Assembly (NCBI RefSeq): GCF_022023855.1
Contig: NZ_CP059450.1
Location: forward strand, 434,001 to 498,000
From: Azospirillum brasilense
Lineage (GTDB): Bacteria; Pseudomonadota; Alphaproteobacteria; Azospirillales; Azospirillaceae
Reading direction: 5' to 3'
DNA: 64,000 bases
Shown here: positions 27,643 to 35,339 of the stretch, piece by piece
Position numbering within the stretch: position 1 is the first letter of the stretch
How the letters are laid out: each line of letters begins with the position of its first letter
Notes under the pieces: generated by a model
What the model saw: only the letters and a program-made list of their open reading frames with translations
Told to the model about the DNA's origin: nothing
The model's database searches: none
Translations under genes and position numbers: made by a program

Positions 27643-29334
27643 ATGGATACCATCTCAACGAACGTCGCCCCGGTCGGCTCCAAGCCCACCCTGGCGGCGC
27701 GCATCAAAGCCCTGCCGACGCCCGACAAGGCGCTCCTCAAACTGCTGTTCGGTGCCGCCCTGCTGGCGCTGGTGCTGGGCTTGATCGGAGGCTTTGTGAC
27801 CGCACTGGCCCGTGCCGGTGCGCTGACCTTCTTCCCGGACGACGCCTACCGCCTGCTCACCCTGCACGGCGTGTCGGTGTTCTTCTACTGGCTGTACCTG
27901 ATCCAAGCGGCCCTCCTGCTCGTGCTCGCCGCTGCCGAGAACGGACGCGGGCTGGCGTTGCGCCCGTTCGCCTGGTTGGGTGCTGCGCTGATGCTGGCGG
28001 GCTTCGGTGTCAGCGAATGGATCTCCTACACCGGCACGCCGCTGCTGTATGACGGCAACCCCGAGCTCGCCGCGGACGATCCGCGCTCGGTCGGGTTTTT
28101 CGCGCTGGGCTACCTGCTGCTCTCCGGCGGCCTGGTCGCCTCGGCGGTCAGCGGCATCGCGACGGTGCTCCAGCCCCGGCTGCGTGGCGAGGCGGATGCA
28201 TTCACCTCCATTGGCTTCGCGCTGTTCGCCTGGGCGGGGTTCCTGGTGGTCAGCGCCATCGCGGCGACGAACGCCTTCCTGCCGGGCGTGCTGTGGGCGC
28301 TCGGCGCCGGGCCGTTCCCGGCGGATCACGGGACGGAGTGGCACATCCTGTTCCACAACCTGCACTACCTGCCGCTGATGGCGACGGTGCTGGTGTGGTA
28401 CGTGCTGACCGAGCACCTGACGGGGGTGAAGTCCATCCACGGCGCGCGCATGTCGAAGATCGTCTTCGCCGCCTATCTGGTCTTCGTGCCGCCGACCAGC
28501 CTCTACCACATGTTCCTGGAACCGAACCTGTCCGAAGGCGTGCGGGTCGTCGGCTCGCTGCTGTCGCTGTTCGTCTCGGTCCCGACGCTGGCAGCCTTCG
28601 CCATCATCGTCTCCTCGCTGGAGGCCAGCGCCCGGGCGCGCGGCGCCACGGGCTTCTTCGGCTGGATGCGCGGGCTGCCGTGGGACAACCCGGCCATGAC
28701 GAACATGGGCTGGGCGGTGGTGAACATGATGGTCGGCATCACCTTCGCCTTCGTCCTGATCCAGGGCGAACTGGCGCCGATGCTGTCGGACACCTTCTTC
28801 GTGCCCGGCTACTTCCACTTCTTCGCGGTCGGCGTGCTGACCCAGACCTTCCTGGCCGCCATGATGGTGATGCTCCCGGCGTTGAGCGGCGGCGGCCTGT
28901 GGCGCCCGGCGGTGCTGAGGCGCATGCCTCTGCTGGTGACGATCGGTCTGGTCATCTTCGGCGCCGCGGGCATCACGGCCGGGTTCATGGGCGTGCCGCG
29001 CCGGGTGTTCGACGTGAGCTACGGCGGCATGGCCCCCGCGGCGTGGCCGGTGCTGATGGCCCTGGTCGGCGTCGGCGCCACGGTCTTCGCCGTGGCCATC
29101 TCGGTCACCGTCTACGGCGTCGTGCGCACGCTGCTGTCGCGGCGCGCGACGGCTGAACAGGTTCGCGTGGTCGATTGGCAGGCCGGGGCGCGCGGCGTCG
29201 GCGCTGCGCCCGCGTGGACCGGGCTGGTGTCGGTCGCCGCGCTGGTCGCCGCCATGTATTTCTTCACCATCGTCGCGTTCCAGCTAATCCAATCCCTGCC
29301 GATCATCGCCATCGGCGGCGGGCATGGGCACTGA
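27643..29334 (+). CDS. ba3-like heme-copper oxidase subunit I with altered active-site ligands
   Basis: 563 residues, about 13 TM helices, alignable by eye to B-type (ba3) oxidase subunit I. Low-spin heme histidines are present (His75 in LTLHGVS; His392 in GYFHFF). The helix VI CuB motif H-x3-Y is present (His238, Tyr242). However, the CuB His-His pair reads Tyr288-His289 (SLYHMF, usually FHHQF), and the high-spin heme ligand is Tyr390 (PGYFH, usually PGHFH). It may therefore not be an O2 reductase. ATG 27643 follows GGGGAGGAC; the in-frame ATG at 27622 overlaps the CuA gene. Codon use matches its neighbours. Confidence 0.85.
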   Translation: MDTISTNVAPVGSKPTLAARIKALPTPDKALLKLLFGAALLALVLGLIGGFVTALARAGALTFFPDDAYRLLTLHGVSVFFYWLYLIQAALLLVLAAAENGRGLALRPFAWLGAALMLAGFGVSEWISYTGTPLLYDGNPELAADDPRSVGFFALGYLLLSGGLVASAVSGIATVLQPRLRGEADAFTSIGFALFAWAGFLVVSAIAATNAFLPGVLWALGAGPFPADHGTEWHILFHNLHYLPLMATVLVWYVLTEHLTGVKSIHGARMSKIVFAAYLVFVPPTSLYHMFLEPNLSEGVRVVGSLLSLFVSVPTLAAFAIIVSSLEASARARGATGFFGWMRGLPWDNPAMTNMGWAVVNMMVGITFAFVLIQGELAPMLSDTFFVPGYFHFFAVGVLTQTFLAAMMVMLPALSGGGLWRPAVLRRMPLLVTIGLVIFGAAGITAGFMGVPRRVFDVSYGGMAPAAWPVLMALVGVGATVFAVAISVTVYGVVRTLLSRRATAEQVRVVDWQAGARGVGAAPAWTGLVSVAALVAAMYFFTIVAFQLIQSLPIIAIGGGHGH

Positions 29335-29350
29335 GCGCGGGAGAAAAGCC

Positions 29351-29539
29351 ATGAAGAACGCCGAACTCTGGCTGACCCTGGCCATCGTCACGGTGTGGGC
29401 GGGGTTGGCCGCCGTCTACGCCTTCGTCCCCAGCCTCGGGATGCCCGGCTACGTCCGGGTCTGGGGCGGCGGCGCCATCGTGTTTCTGGTGCTCGCCGGG
29501 ATGCTGTTCGCTGTCGGCCGTAAGGCGCGTAGGGGCTGA
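29351..29539 (+). CDS. Small two-TM protein of the oxidase-like operon
   Basis: 62 residues, two TM helices (LWLTLAIVTVWAGLAAVYAF; GGGAIVFLVLAGMLFAVG) and a basic tail. GGGAGAAAAG precedes ATG 29351, 16 bp after the subunit I-like gene. The size and position suit a small accessory subunit such as those of ba3 or cbb3 oxidases; no specific family recognised. Confidence 0.65.
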   Translation: MKNAELWLTLAIVTVWAGLAAVYAFVPSLGMPGYVRVWGGGAIVFLVLAGMLFAVGRKARRG

Positions 29540-29598
29540 GCCGCTGCGCACGACGCCGCGGGGGTGAGGGCATTGCTCAGCCCCCGTGGCGCCCGATG

Positions 29599-29850
29599 TC
29601 ACTTCTTGATGCCGAGGAGGTTCTCGGCCTGGGCGAGCGTTGCCTCCGACTCGGCATGCTTCCCCTGCTTGTGGAGCGCCTCGCCGTCGGCGCGGAGCTT
29701 TTTGACCTCGGCCAACTTCGCGGCGTCCAGCTTCGGATTGGCCGCGAGCGCCTGGTCGATGGCGGCCATGTGCCTGGGGCAACTGTTGGCGAGCGCCGGG
29801 CCGGTGAGGGCGACGGCGAAGATGGTGGCCAAGGCGATGTTCCTCAACAT
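29599..29850 (-). CDS. Small secreted helical protein
   Basis: 83 residues: signal peptide (ending GPALAN), then a Cys-Pro-Arg-His start and two amphipathic helices (AIDQALAANPKLDAAKLAEVKKLRADGEALHKQGKHAESEATLAQAEN in part) ending LLGIKK. GGGAGGAGAAGC precedes ATG 29850. Convergent with the oxidase-like operon. Function unknown; proteins like this are common near periplasmic metal systems. Confidence 0.65.
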   Translation of the reverse strand: MLRNIALATIFAVALTGPALANSCPRHMAAIDQALAANPKLDAAKLAEVKKLRADGEALHKQGKHAESEATLAQAENLLGIKK

Positions 29851-30011
29851 GCTTCTCCTCCCGTTTTGCGGCACGCGAGAGCGCGGGCCGTTTGATGGAC
29901 GTCGGAACAGTGCCGGGTATTACAGCACCCGCGACCGCGGTTAACGACTGGGCAACAGTATAAAGGCATCCAGGATGGCATTCCGCCGTTGTCCACTCCC
30001 AGGAGGGTGCC

Positions 30012-31094
30012 TTGAAGCTGGTTCGCGACGCGAGGACATTGAAGCTGAAGGCAATCGCCTCGCTTCGAACTGCCATGACGGGATTCAACTCCTTCGGTGA
30101 GGATGGCCGCGTCACCACGGTCCTCCTCCACCTTCAGCATGCGTCCGAGATGCTTTTGAAGGCGACCCTCGTGCAGAAAAGGGTGCAGGTCTTCGACCGG
30201 GAGAAACAGTTCTCCTTGGGCTTCGAAAAGTGTGTCAACTTGGCGAAGATGCACTGCGGAGTCACCGAGGACGAGGCGGGCATCTTCAAGGCGGTGGACG
30301 CCATGCGGGACGCGGCCCAGCACTGGTTCGTCTACGTCTCGGAGGACATCCTTTACCTGCATACCCGCGCACTGGTGACCGCCTTCGACTCAGTCCTCAA
30401 GCGGTCGCTCGACGACGACCTGTCGTCGCACCTGCCGACCCGTGTCCTGCCAGTCTCCACGATGCCTGCGGGGGACTTCGACTTCCTGATCGACCGCGAG
30501 TACAAGCTGGTCGCGGAACTCCTGGCCCCCGGGCGCCGCGCCCAGGATGAAGCGCGGGGGCGCGTCAGGGCCATGCTTGCGATGGAGTCCCATGTCGCTG
30601 ACGACGTCGAGATCTCCGAACGGGACATCGAGCGTGTGGTGAAGGCGATCAAGGGCGGAAAGTCCGTTGCCGACGTCTTCCCCCGCCTCATGGCCCTGAG
30701 GGCAACCGCGACCGGCGCCGGGCCGACCGTCAAGATCAAAATCGAGAAGAAGGTCGGAGCGCCGGTGAGGCTGATCGCGAGCGACGATCCGGCAGAGGCC
30801 GGGGCCGTCCGCGAGGTCGACCTTCGCAAGCGATTCCACATGAGCGCCACGGACTTGGCGGCGAAGAGCGGGCTGACGCCGCCGAAGGCCAACGCGGTCC
30901 GGCAAGGGTGCGGGATCGACGGCGATGCTCAGTGCTGCCGCGTTTTCCAGCACGGCAGCATGAAGTTCCCGTCCTACTCGGACCACGCCCTGACAAAGAT
31001 GAAGAAAGCGGTCGACGACCACGGGATCGACGCGATTTGGGCCGCGCACAAGGGGAAAGCCGCCAAACCGGTGCCCGAAGTGCGCGCGGCGTAG
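30012..31094 (+). CDS. DUF3644-domain protein
   Basis: 360 residues. The N-terminal half fits DUF3644 (LLHLQHASEMLLKATLVQK; FKAVDAMRDAAQHWFVYVSEDILYLHTRALVTAFD), a helical domain in proteins of mobile and possibly defensive regions. The C-terminal third has a basic, lysine-rich segment and a helix-turn-helix-like stretch (MSATDLAAKSGLTPPKANAVR), suggesting nucleic-acid binding. Start codon TTG 30012 with a strong AGGAGG. It stands alone between two minus-strand genes; function unknown. Confidence 0.65.
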   Translation: MKLVRDARTLKLKAIASLRTAMTGFNSFGEDGRVTTVLLHLQHASEMLLKATLVQKRVQVFDREKQFSLGFEKCVNLAKMHCGVTEDEAGIFKAVDAMRDAAQHWFVYVSEDILYLHTRALVTAFDSVLKRSLDDDLSSHLPTRVLPVSTMPAGDFDFLIDREYKLVAELLAPGRRAQDEARGRVRAMLAMESHVADDVEISERDIERVVKAIKGGKSVADVFPRLMALRATATGAGPTVKIKIEKKVGAPVRLIASDDPAEAGAVREVDLRKRFHMSATDLAAKSGLTPPKANAVRQGCGIDGDAQCCRVFQHGSMKFPSYSDHALTKMKKAVDDHGIDAIWAAHKGKAAKPVPEVRAA

Positions 31095-31146
31095 GGTCGG
31101 GTCCGGACCAATCGCGTCGATCGTCCAACCGCTGTTCCTCGACCTC

Positions 31147-31653
31147 TCACAGATTGGTTGGCCGGTTGATCCGACCGAGGTCCGCCGCATCGGCCGCCAT
31201 GCGCCTCACGCACCAGCGGGCGTAGATCCTGGCGAACAGGACGCCAAGGATGCCCCCGTCCGGCGATGCGGGGCGAGAGAAGTCGATGAACACGCGCAGC
31301 GCCGAACCGTCCCCCTTGGGTTCAATCTCGAAGCCCATGCGGTACGGACCGATGACCAGAAGCCGGGGGCGCCCCATGGTCTCCCACACCTTGCGCCGCG
31401 GCGGATCGCGTTCGGTGACGACCTCGTCGACGCCCAGGGAGATGTCGAGGAAACGGCCGCTCATGCGGATGACCGATCCGACAGCACGCCCCTTGTCCTC
31501 GTCGAAGGCGTAGGTCATGCGCCCGCCCAGCGTCATCATGGAAGGCTTCTCCATGTGTGCGGCAAGCCGTGTGTGGTCGTCCAGGCGTTCGAAAAGCTGC
31601 TCTGGCGCCATGGCCACCTCGACGGTCGCGGATTCGTGGAACGGGTAAGCCAT
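31147..31653 (-). CDS. SRPBCC family protein
   Basis: 168 residues, cytoplasmic, with the START-like pattern of an N-terminal strand and helix (ATVEVAMAPEQLFERLDDHTRLAAHM), central beta strands (GGRMTYAFDEDKGRAVGSVIRMSG) and a long C-terminal helix (GVLFARIYARWCVRRMAADAADL). The ligand is unknown. It lies 114 bp after the frameshifted nuclease-like gene on the same strand. Confidence 0.65.
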   Translation of the reverse strand: MAYPFHESATVEVAMAPEQLFERLDDHTRLAAHMEKPSMMTLGGRMTYAFDEDKGRAVGSVIRMSGRFLDISLGVDEVVTERDPPRRKVWETMGRPRLLVIGPYRMGFEIEPKGDGSALRVFIDFSRPASPDGGILGVLFARIYARWCVRRMAADAADLGRINRPTNL

Positions 31654-31767
31654 ATCCGCCTGCTGCGGAAGCCATCGTTCTCGGGGACGAAACGGTCCGG
31701 CAAGGGCACCCTCGGGGCCCCTGCCTCTTCAACAAGCCGCCGTGGCGCGTGTCCCGCCCAGCGCCGC

Positions 31768-32338
31768 TCAGACGGGCGTCCGCGAGATGGCATGGATGGC
31801 TTTCATGCCGCTTCCGAACCGGGCGATGGACTCCCTGTGCGACTCCAGTTCCCCGTACGGCAGGTAGCGGACCTTGAGATCGGCAACGCGCGAGAAAGCC
31901 GGTCGGGCCAGCTGCGTGCGGACCTCCTCCTCGCGGCCGTTCGGCGCCACCATGAACAGGCCCTCCAGTGCGTGCGCGTCGCCGCCGAGCGCGAGGTCGA
32001 GCATGCGGACGATGCCCGAGTAGATCGAGGTGGAGTGCTCGACTTCGAAGGCGGCGGCGACGTGCGCCTTGCCGCGGTCGAGCCACAGCACGTCGATCAA
32101 TCGGACGGCGTCGGCGCCCGGCGCCTTCTCGATCGCTTCCGGCAGGCGCTTCAAGGCAGCCCTCGCCGAGCTTACCGCCGTCGTAAGGACGCCCACGGTC
32201 GTTCGACGTGATCCAGACGTCGTAGTCCAATGCCCTGCCGAGGTCGCGAAGCCAGCCCTGGATCTCGGTGTGCGTGCGGTCGCCCTCGCGCTCGGCGGCG
32301 GATATTCTTGACGCGGTGGTTGCAAACAGGATGCGCAT
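31768..32338 (-). pseudogene. Frameshifted stand-alone restriction-endonuclease-like gene
   Basis: The N-terminal part (from ATG 32338) reads DRTHTEIQGWLRDLGRALDYDVWITSNDRGR. The continuation, RLIDVLWLD, then AAFEVEHSTSIYSGIVRMLDLAL, FMVAPNGREEEVRTQLARPAF, lies in another frame. Together they match an uncharacterised nuclease-like domain with the ELIDVLW / FEIE-TSIYSG-L-RM-DL pattern seen at the ends of larger restriction-type proteins. Removing one T at about 32153 restores one frame of about 190 codons. Either a recent inactivation or a sequencing error. Confidence 0.6.
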
Positions 32339-32507
32339 GTCAGGACAAAAAAGAGCGACCTGGCGGGCCCCCGATTACCTTCGAAAAAATGAGGGGGTTG
32401 CGCCTAGTCCCGGATGAACCTGAGGAAGGCAGGAGTCTATCCCTCCTGACGGCTCTAGGGTTTGCTTTGTTTGCAGAAAAACGAGGGTGTCCCCTCGTGC
32501 TCCCCTT

Positions 32508-32552
32508 ACGCTCGCGGCGAGTCGGATCAAAGATCCGACTCGCCGCGAGCGT
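32508..32552. repeat. 45-nt perfect hairpin
   Basis: Two 21-base arms (32508-32528 and 32532-32552) are exact reverse complements around AAA; the arms contain CTCGCGGCGAGTCGG. It is too long and too perfect for an ordinary terminator and has no T tract. It could be a mobile-element end, a recombination site or a structured RNA. Confidence 0.7.
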
Positions 32553-32699
32553 CTAATGTAAACATTTTCATGCCGGACCGGCATTAAACTTTACGAATAC
32601 GATCACGCTGTGGGTGGGAGCGCCAAGACATCATTGAAATTCAAATTCTTATAAAAAGTTCACAATCTTTGGGTATGCATAACCATTCTGAGCACCCGA

Positions 32700-32718
32700 A
32701 TGATCGTGAGGGAGGGGG
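32700..32718 (+). repeat. Right copy of the 19-bp direct repeat (putative island end)
   Basis: ATGATCGTGAGGGAGGGGG, one mismatch from 12442-12460 and in the same orientation. Base composition returns to the chromosomal norm just after it. Confidence 0.4.
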
Positions 32719-32845
32719 CTTTACCCCTTCCGTCCGTTACCGGCCGCTGGCTTGTCTTCGTGTAACCTGCGCAGGCCGGGCTTGACGGAGGATGCCCGCC
32801 AACCGAGATTCCACGGCGAGCGTCCGTCGTGATCCAGGAGCAGCC

Positions 32846-33151
32846 ATGGCCTCCCAGCGCCGTCATTTCCTGCGTGCCCTTGCCGCCGTCGCGATCGGTG
32901 GTGGCGCCACGACCCTGTCCGGTCCCGCCGCGGCGTTCCGCGTGATTCCGAACGACGATCTGAAGGGCGTGATGGACGAGGGCTGCGGCGCCACCGCCTA
33001 TCATCGCCGGATGATCGACGAGGCGGTTCAGGCGGCCGGCGTCTCGCTGACGGAGGAGCAGCGCAACACGCTCCTTTCCCAGATGTCCTGTCCGACCTGC
33101 CGTTGCCCGCTCAACCAGATCGACAATCCCGCGGCCGGCCTGCGCTTCTGA
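32846..33151 (+). CDS. Small Tat-exported protein with Cys cluster
   Basis: 101 residues. The N-terminus has SQRRHFLRALAAVAIGG, a twin-arginine signal, with cleavage near AAAF. The mature part contains one Cys (DEGCGA) and a C-terminal CPTCRCPL that could bind a metal. CAGGAGCAGCC precedes ATG 32846. Function unknown. Its 3' end overlaps the convergent gene at 33111 by about 40 bp. Confidence 0.65.
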   Translation: MASQRRHFLRALAAVAIGGGATTLSGPAAAFRVIPNDDLKGVMDEGCGATAYHRRMIDEAVQAAGVSLTEEQRNTLLSQMSCPTCRCPLNQIDNPAAGLRF

Positions 33152-33458
33152 GGGGCCTTCGGAGCTCTTCACGACGCCGGGCGCGCCCGGCAACCAAGTC
33201 CTTCAGCCCGCGCGGGATGCGCGTGCGGTCGCCCCAGCGCACGACGATCCCGGCGGCGCGGCATTCCGCCGCCAACTCCCGGCCATTCTCGTAGCGGTGC
33301 TGGTCAAGCAGCGGCCAGCCGTCCAATCCGCGGTAATCGAATGGGCGCCCGTCGAGGAAGTCCCGGAACCCGTCGAAGAATCGTGGATGCAGGACTACCG
33401 GCTTCGCCTCCCGCCAGGAGCGCGCCCCGTAGAAGCGGTTGTTGGTCACCCCGCTCAT
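33111..33458 (-). CDS. Hypothetical protein, second of a coupled pair
   Basis: 115 residues, aromatic- and Arg-rich (NNRFYGARSWREAKPVVLHPRF; GRPFDYRGLDGWPLLDQHRYENGREL) with a very basic C-terminus. Its ATG overlaps the stop of the upstream gene (ATGA). I recognise no family. The last 40 bp overlap the 3' end of the Tat-protein gene on the other strand, so the true C-terminus could be shorter in function. Confidence 0.5.
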   Translation of the reverse strand: MSGVTNNRFYGARSWREAKPVVLHPRFFDGFRDFLDGRPFDYRGLDGWPLLDQHRYENGRELAAECRAAGIVVRWGDRTRIPRGLKDLVAGRARRREELRRPLRSAGRPRDCRSG

Positions 33459-33709
33459 TGAAGCGATCCCGGACTGGCGCCCGGAGGGGTGTCCAGAACG
33501 GCCCGGCCCAACCGGTCGAGCAGAGCCGCCGTCGCGCTTGGGCCATGCAGGGCGGCGAGCCGGTCCACCGATTCGACCATCATCGCCCAGGCGACCAACC
33601 GGTCGGGCACGCCCTCGGGCCGTCTTTCGGCCCACAACGAGCGCACCAAGTCCAGCGCCGCTTCGAAGCCCGCCGGAACGCCCGGCGCATCCACATCCTC
33701 GATCATCAT
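33455..33709 (-). CDS. Hypothetical protein, first of a coupled pair
   Basis: 84 residues, helical, acidic N-terminus (MIEDVDAPGVPAGFEAALDLVRSLWAERR), with no signal or motif I recognise. ATG 33709, or the adjacent ATG at 33706, follows a GGGGGG run. It overlaps the next gene by 4 bases, so the pair is probably co-translated, as in small two-component modules; toxin-antitoxin is only a guess. Confidence 0.5.
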   Translation of the reverse strand: MMIEDVDAPGVPAGFEAALDLVRSLWAERRPEGVPDRLVAWAMMVESVDRLAALHGPSATAALLDRLGRAVLDTPPGASPGSLQ

Positions 33710-33790
33710 CCCCCCATTGCCGCATGTTGCCAAACAGCTCCGGGTGTATGTAACGTTATATCATAACATTTAAAAGACCAAAGGATGCCC

Positions 33791-33843
33791 TTCGGCCAGA
33801 CCCTGCGGCCCCATCATGGGGCTCTTCGCATGGTCTGGCCGAA
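33791..33843 (-). terminator. Large nested hairpin, probable terminator of the PRC-barrel lipoprotein gene
   Basis: Outer arms TTCGGCCAGACC / GGTCTGGCCGAA (33791-33802, 33832-33843) enclose an inner stem GCCCC-ATCAT-GGGGC (33808-33822). It starts 7 bases after the lipoprotein stop. A T-rich stretch lies further on in the minus direction. Confidence 0.65.
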
Positions 33844-33850
33844 GGAGGGA

Positions 33851-34303
33851 TCAGCGCGGGGCTGTGGCGCGGTTCCAGTTGGTGGCGTCCGCCGGATTGC
33901 CGGGCATTGGGGCAAGGGCCGGGGCCATCGCGGCGGGCGTGGCGAACAGGGCGTCGAACTGGTCCGCGCTCATACCGGTCAGGACGAGCGCCTGCCGCTC
34001 CTCCGAATAGCGCAGTTGCCCGGTGTCCAGCGTCGCGTGGCGTTTCACCGGATGGACCGGCGCGCCGCTCGCCACCACGAGCTGTACCGGCTCGCGCGCC
34101 GGGGTGAGGACGACATCCTCCACAGCACCCAGGATGCGGTTCTCAGGAATGGACTGCACCGTCAGCCCGACCAGTTCCAGGGGCGACATCTGCGCCATGG
34201 GCCGTTGCGTGGCGCCGGTCTCCGCGCAGGCGCCGAGCGCCGCCAGGGCGCAGACGGCGAGCAGCCGGGTGGCGGGGCGGGGGGTGAGGCGTCGATGGTT
34301 CAT
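33851..34303 (-). CDS. PRC-barrel lipoprotein
   Basis: 150 residues: signal peptide and lipobox LGAC (Cys about residue 26), then one PRC-barrel-like domain (ELVGLTVQSIPENRILGAVEDV... PVQLVVASG) and a Pro/Ala-rich tail. PRC-barrels mediate protein or RNA contacts; in lipoproteins the role is unknown. GGAGGAGCC precedes ATG 34303. Confidence 0.7.
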   Translation of the reverse strand: MNHRRLTPRPATRLLAVCALAALGACAETGATQRPMAQMSPLELVGLTVQSIPENRILGAVEDVVLTPAREPVQLVVASGAPVHPVKRHATLDTGQLRYSEERQALVLTGMSADQFDALFATPAAMAPALAPMPGNPADATNWNRATAPR

Positions 34304-34457
34304 GCGGGGCTCCTCCGTCGCGTGGGCAAGGCTATAACGCGGCAGCGGAGCGGAGGGGCCGCGGGCCGGAGCGGAAAAGGGCGCGGCCAGCCGCGGCCAC
34401 GCCCCTTGCGCCATCAGGCCCCCATACCCGCGGTACTTCCTTTAGATGAGGGAGCAG

Positions 34458-35084
34458 TCAGGTGAAGGCATAGTCGCGACCGGACACCAGCCCGACGGTA
34501 TCCACGGTCAGCGAAGAGCCGTCCCGGAACCCGAAGGCTGTGCTGGTGGCGGTGGTGGAGACGGTCAGGTCGGCGGCGGAGAAGCCGCGGAACTCGATGC
34601 GGTCGATCCCCGCTTCGAAATAGCTGATGTCGTCGGTGCCGAAGCCTCCCGGCGCCACGTCGAAGCGGAAGATGTCCGTCGCGCCATCGCGGTAGCTCAC
34701 CATATGGTCGTTGCCGGCACCGGGCAGGAAGACGTCGGACCCGTCGTCGCGCAGCGTGTCGATCAGCCAATCGTCGCCGGTTCCGCCGACCAGCGTGTCG
34801 TCGCCGCGCCCGCCCTTCACCGTGTCGTTGCCCGAACCGCCGTCCAGCCAGTCGTTGCCGGCCCCGCCGAACAGCTGGTCGCCGCCCTGGCGCCCATACA
34901 TGTGGTCGTTACCCGGATCGCCGGCGTAGGGATCGCCCAGCCAGTCATTCCCAGCTCCACCATCAAGCGTGTCGTTGCCGAGACCTCCGGAGAGCGAATC
35001 ATTTCCTCCATTGCCATAGACCGTGTCAGCGGAATCGGTGCCGAGGTAGCGTTCGGCGGCGTTGGTGCCCGAAAACCTAGCCAT
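34458..35084 (-). CDS. Short RTX (hemolysin-type Ca2+-binding repeat) protein
   Basis: 208 residues. Residues about 20-130 are GGxGxDxLx nonapeptides (YGNGGNDSLSGGLGNDTLDGGAGNDWL and further copies), a calcium-binding parallel beta-roll. The C-terminal ~60 residues, rich in Asp, Thr, Ser and Phe and ending GRDYAFT, may be the type I secretion signal. There is no enzymatic domain, and no ABC/HlyD/TolC set of the RTX kind lies nearby. GAGGAGGGCC precedes ATG 35084. The 255 bp upstream are AT-rich promoter sequence. Confidence 0.8.
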   Translation of the reverse strand: MARFSGTNAAERYLGTDSADTVYGNGGNDSLSGGLGNDTLDGGAGNDWLGDPYAGDPGNDHMYGRQGGDQLFGGAGNDWLDGGSGNDTVKGGRGDDTLVGGTGDDWLIDTLRDDGSDVFLPGAGNDHMVSYRDGATDIFRFDVAPGGFGTDDISYFEAGIDRIEFRGFSAADLTVSTTATSTAFGFRDGSSLTVDTVGLVSGRDYAFT

Positions 35085-35265
35085 GGTTGGCCCTCCTCAA
35101 TGATTAACAAATGGTTAACATTAAGATGAGGTGAGAGAAAGGTAAAAAAACACTTAACGCTTTGGTGCCAATTTTTGCCACGGCCTCTTCAGCGTTGTTG
35201 CTCATCTGTTTCGGTGTTGTTTTCAGATTCGAATCTTCGACTTCGGGCAACCAGAACCCGGACAA

Positions 35266-35299
35266 GGAAAAGGCCGACGCCCTGCGGCATCGGCCTTTC
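35266..35299 (-). terminator. Rho-independent terminator after the Pro-rich gene
   Basis: Stem AAGGCCGATGCC / GGCGTCGGCCTT with one wobble pair, 4-base loop, followed by TTCCTT on the minus strand. Confidence 0.7.
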
Positions 35300-35339
35300 T
35301 TGAAACGCCTCTCACGCGGATTGCGTCGTGTCCGGCGCC

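Larger units (their letters stand above)
32339..32845. other. 507-bp non-coding stretch at the right end of the island
   Basis: No convincing gene. It holds a small hairpin ACGAGGG-TGTC-CCCTCGT (32481-32498), the long perfect hairpin at 32508, a low-GC patch (about 32560-32690) unlike the surroundings, and the 19-bp repeat at 32700 followed by a stem GGAGGGG / CCCCTTCC. Confidence 0.6.

Noticed and set aside
34458..35084. Repeated unit in the RTX gene as a possible CRISPR-like array
   Set aside because: The repeats are coding (nonapeptide period, 27 bp, degenerate) and lack spacers. No CRISPR array or cas gene was found in the window.
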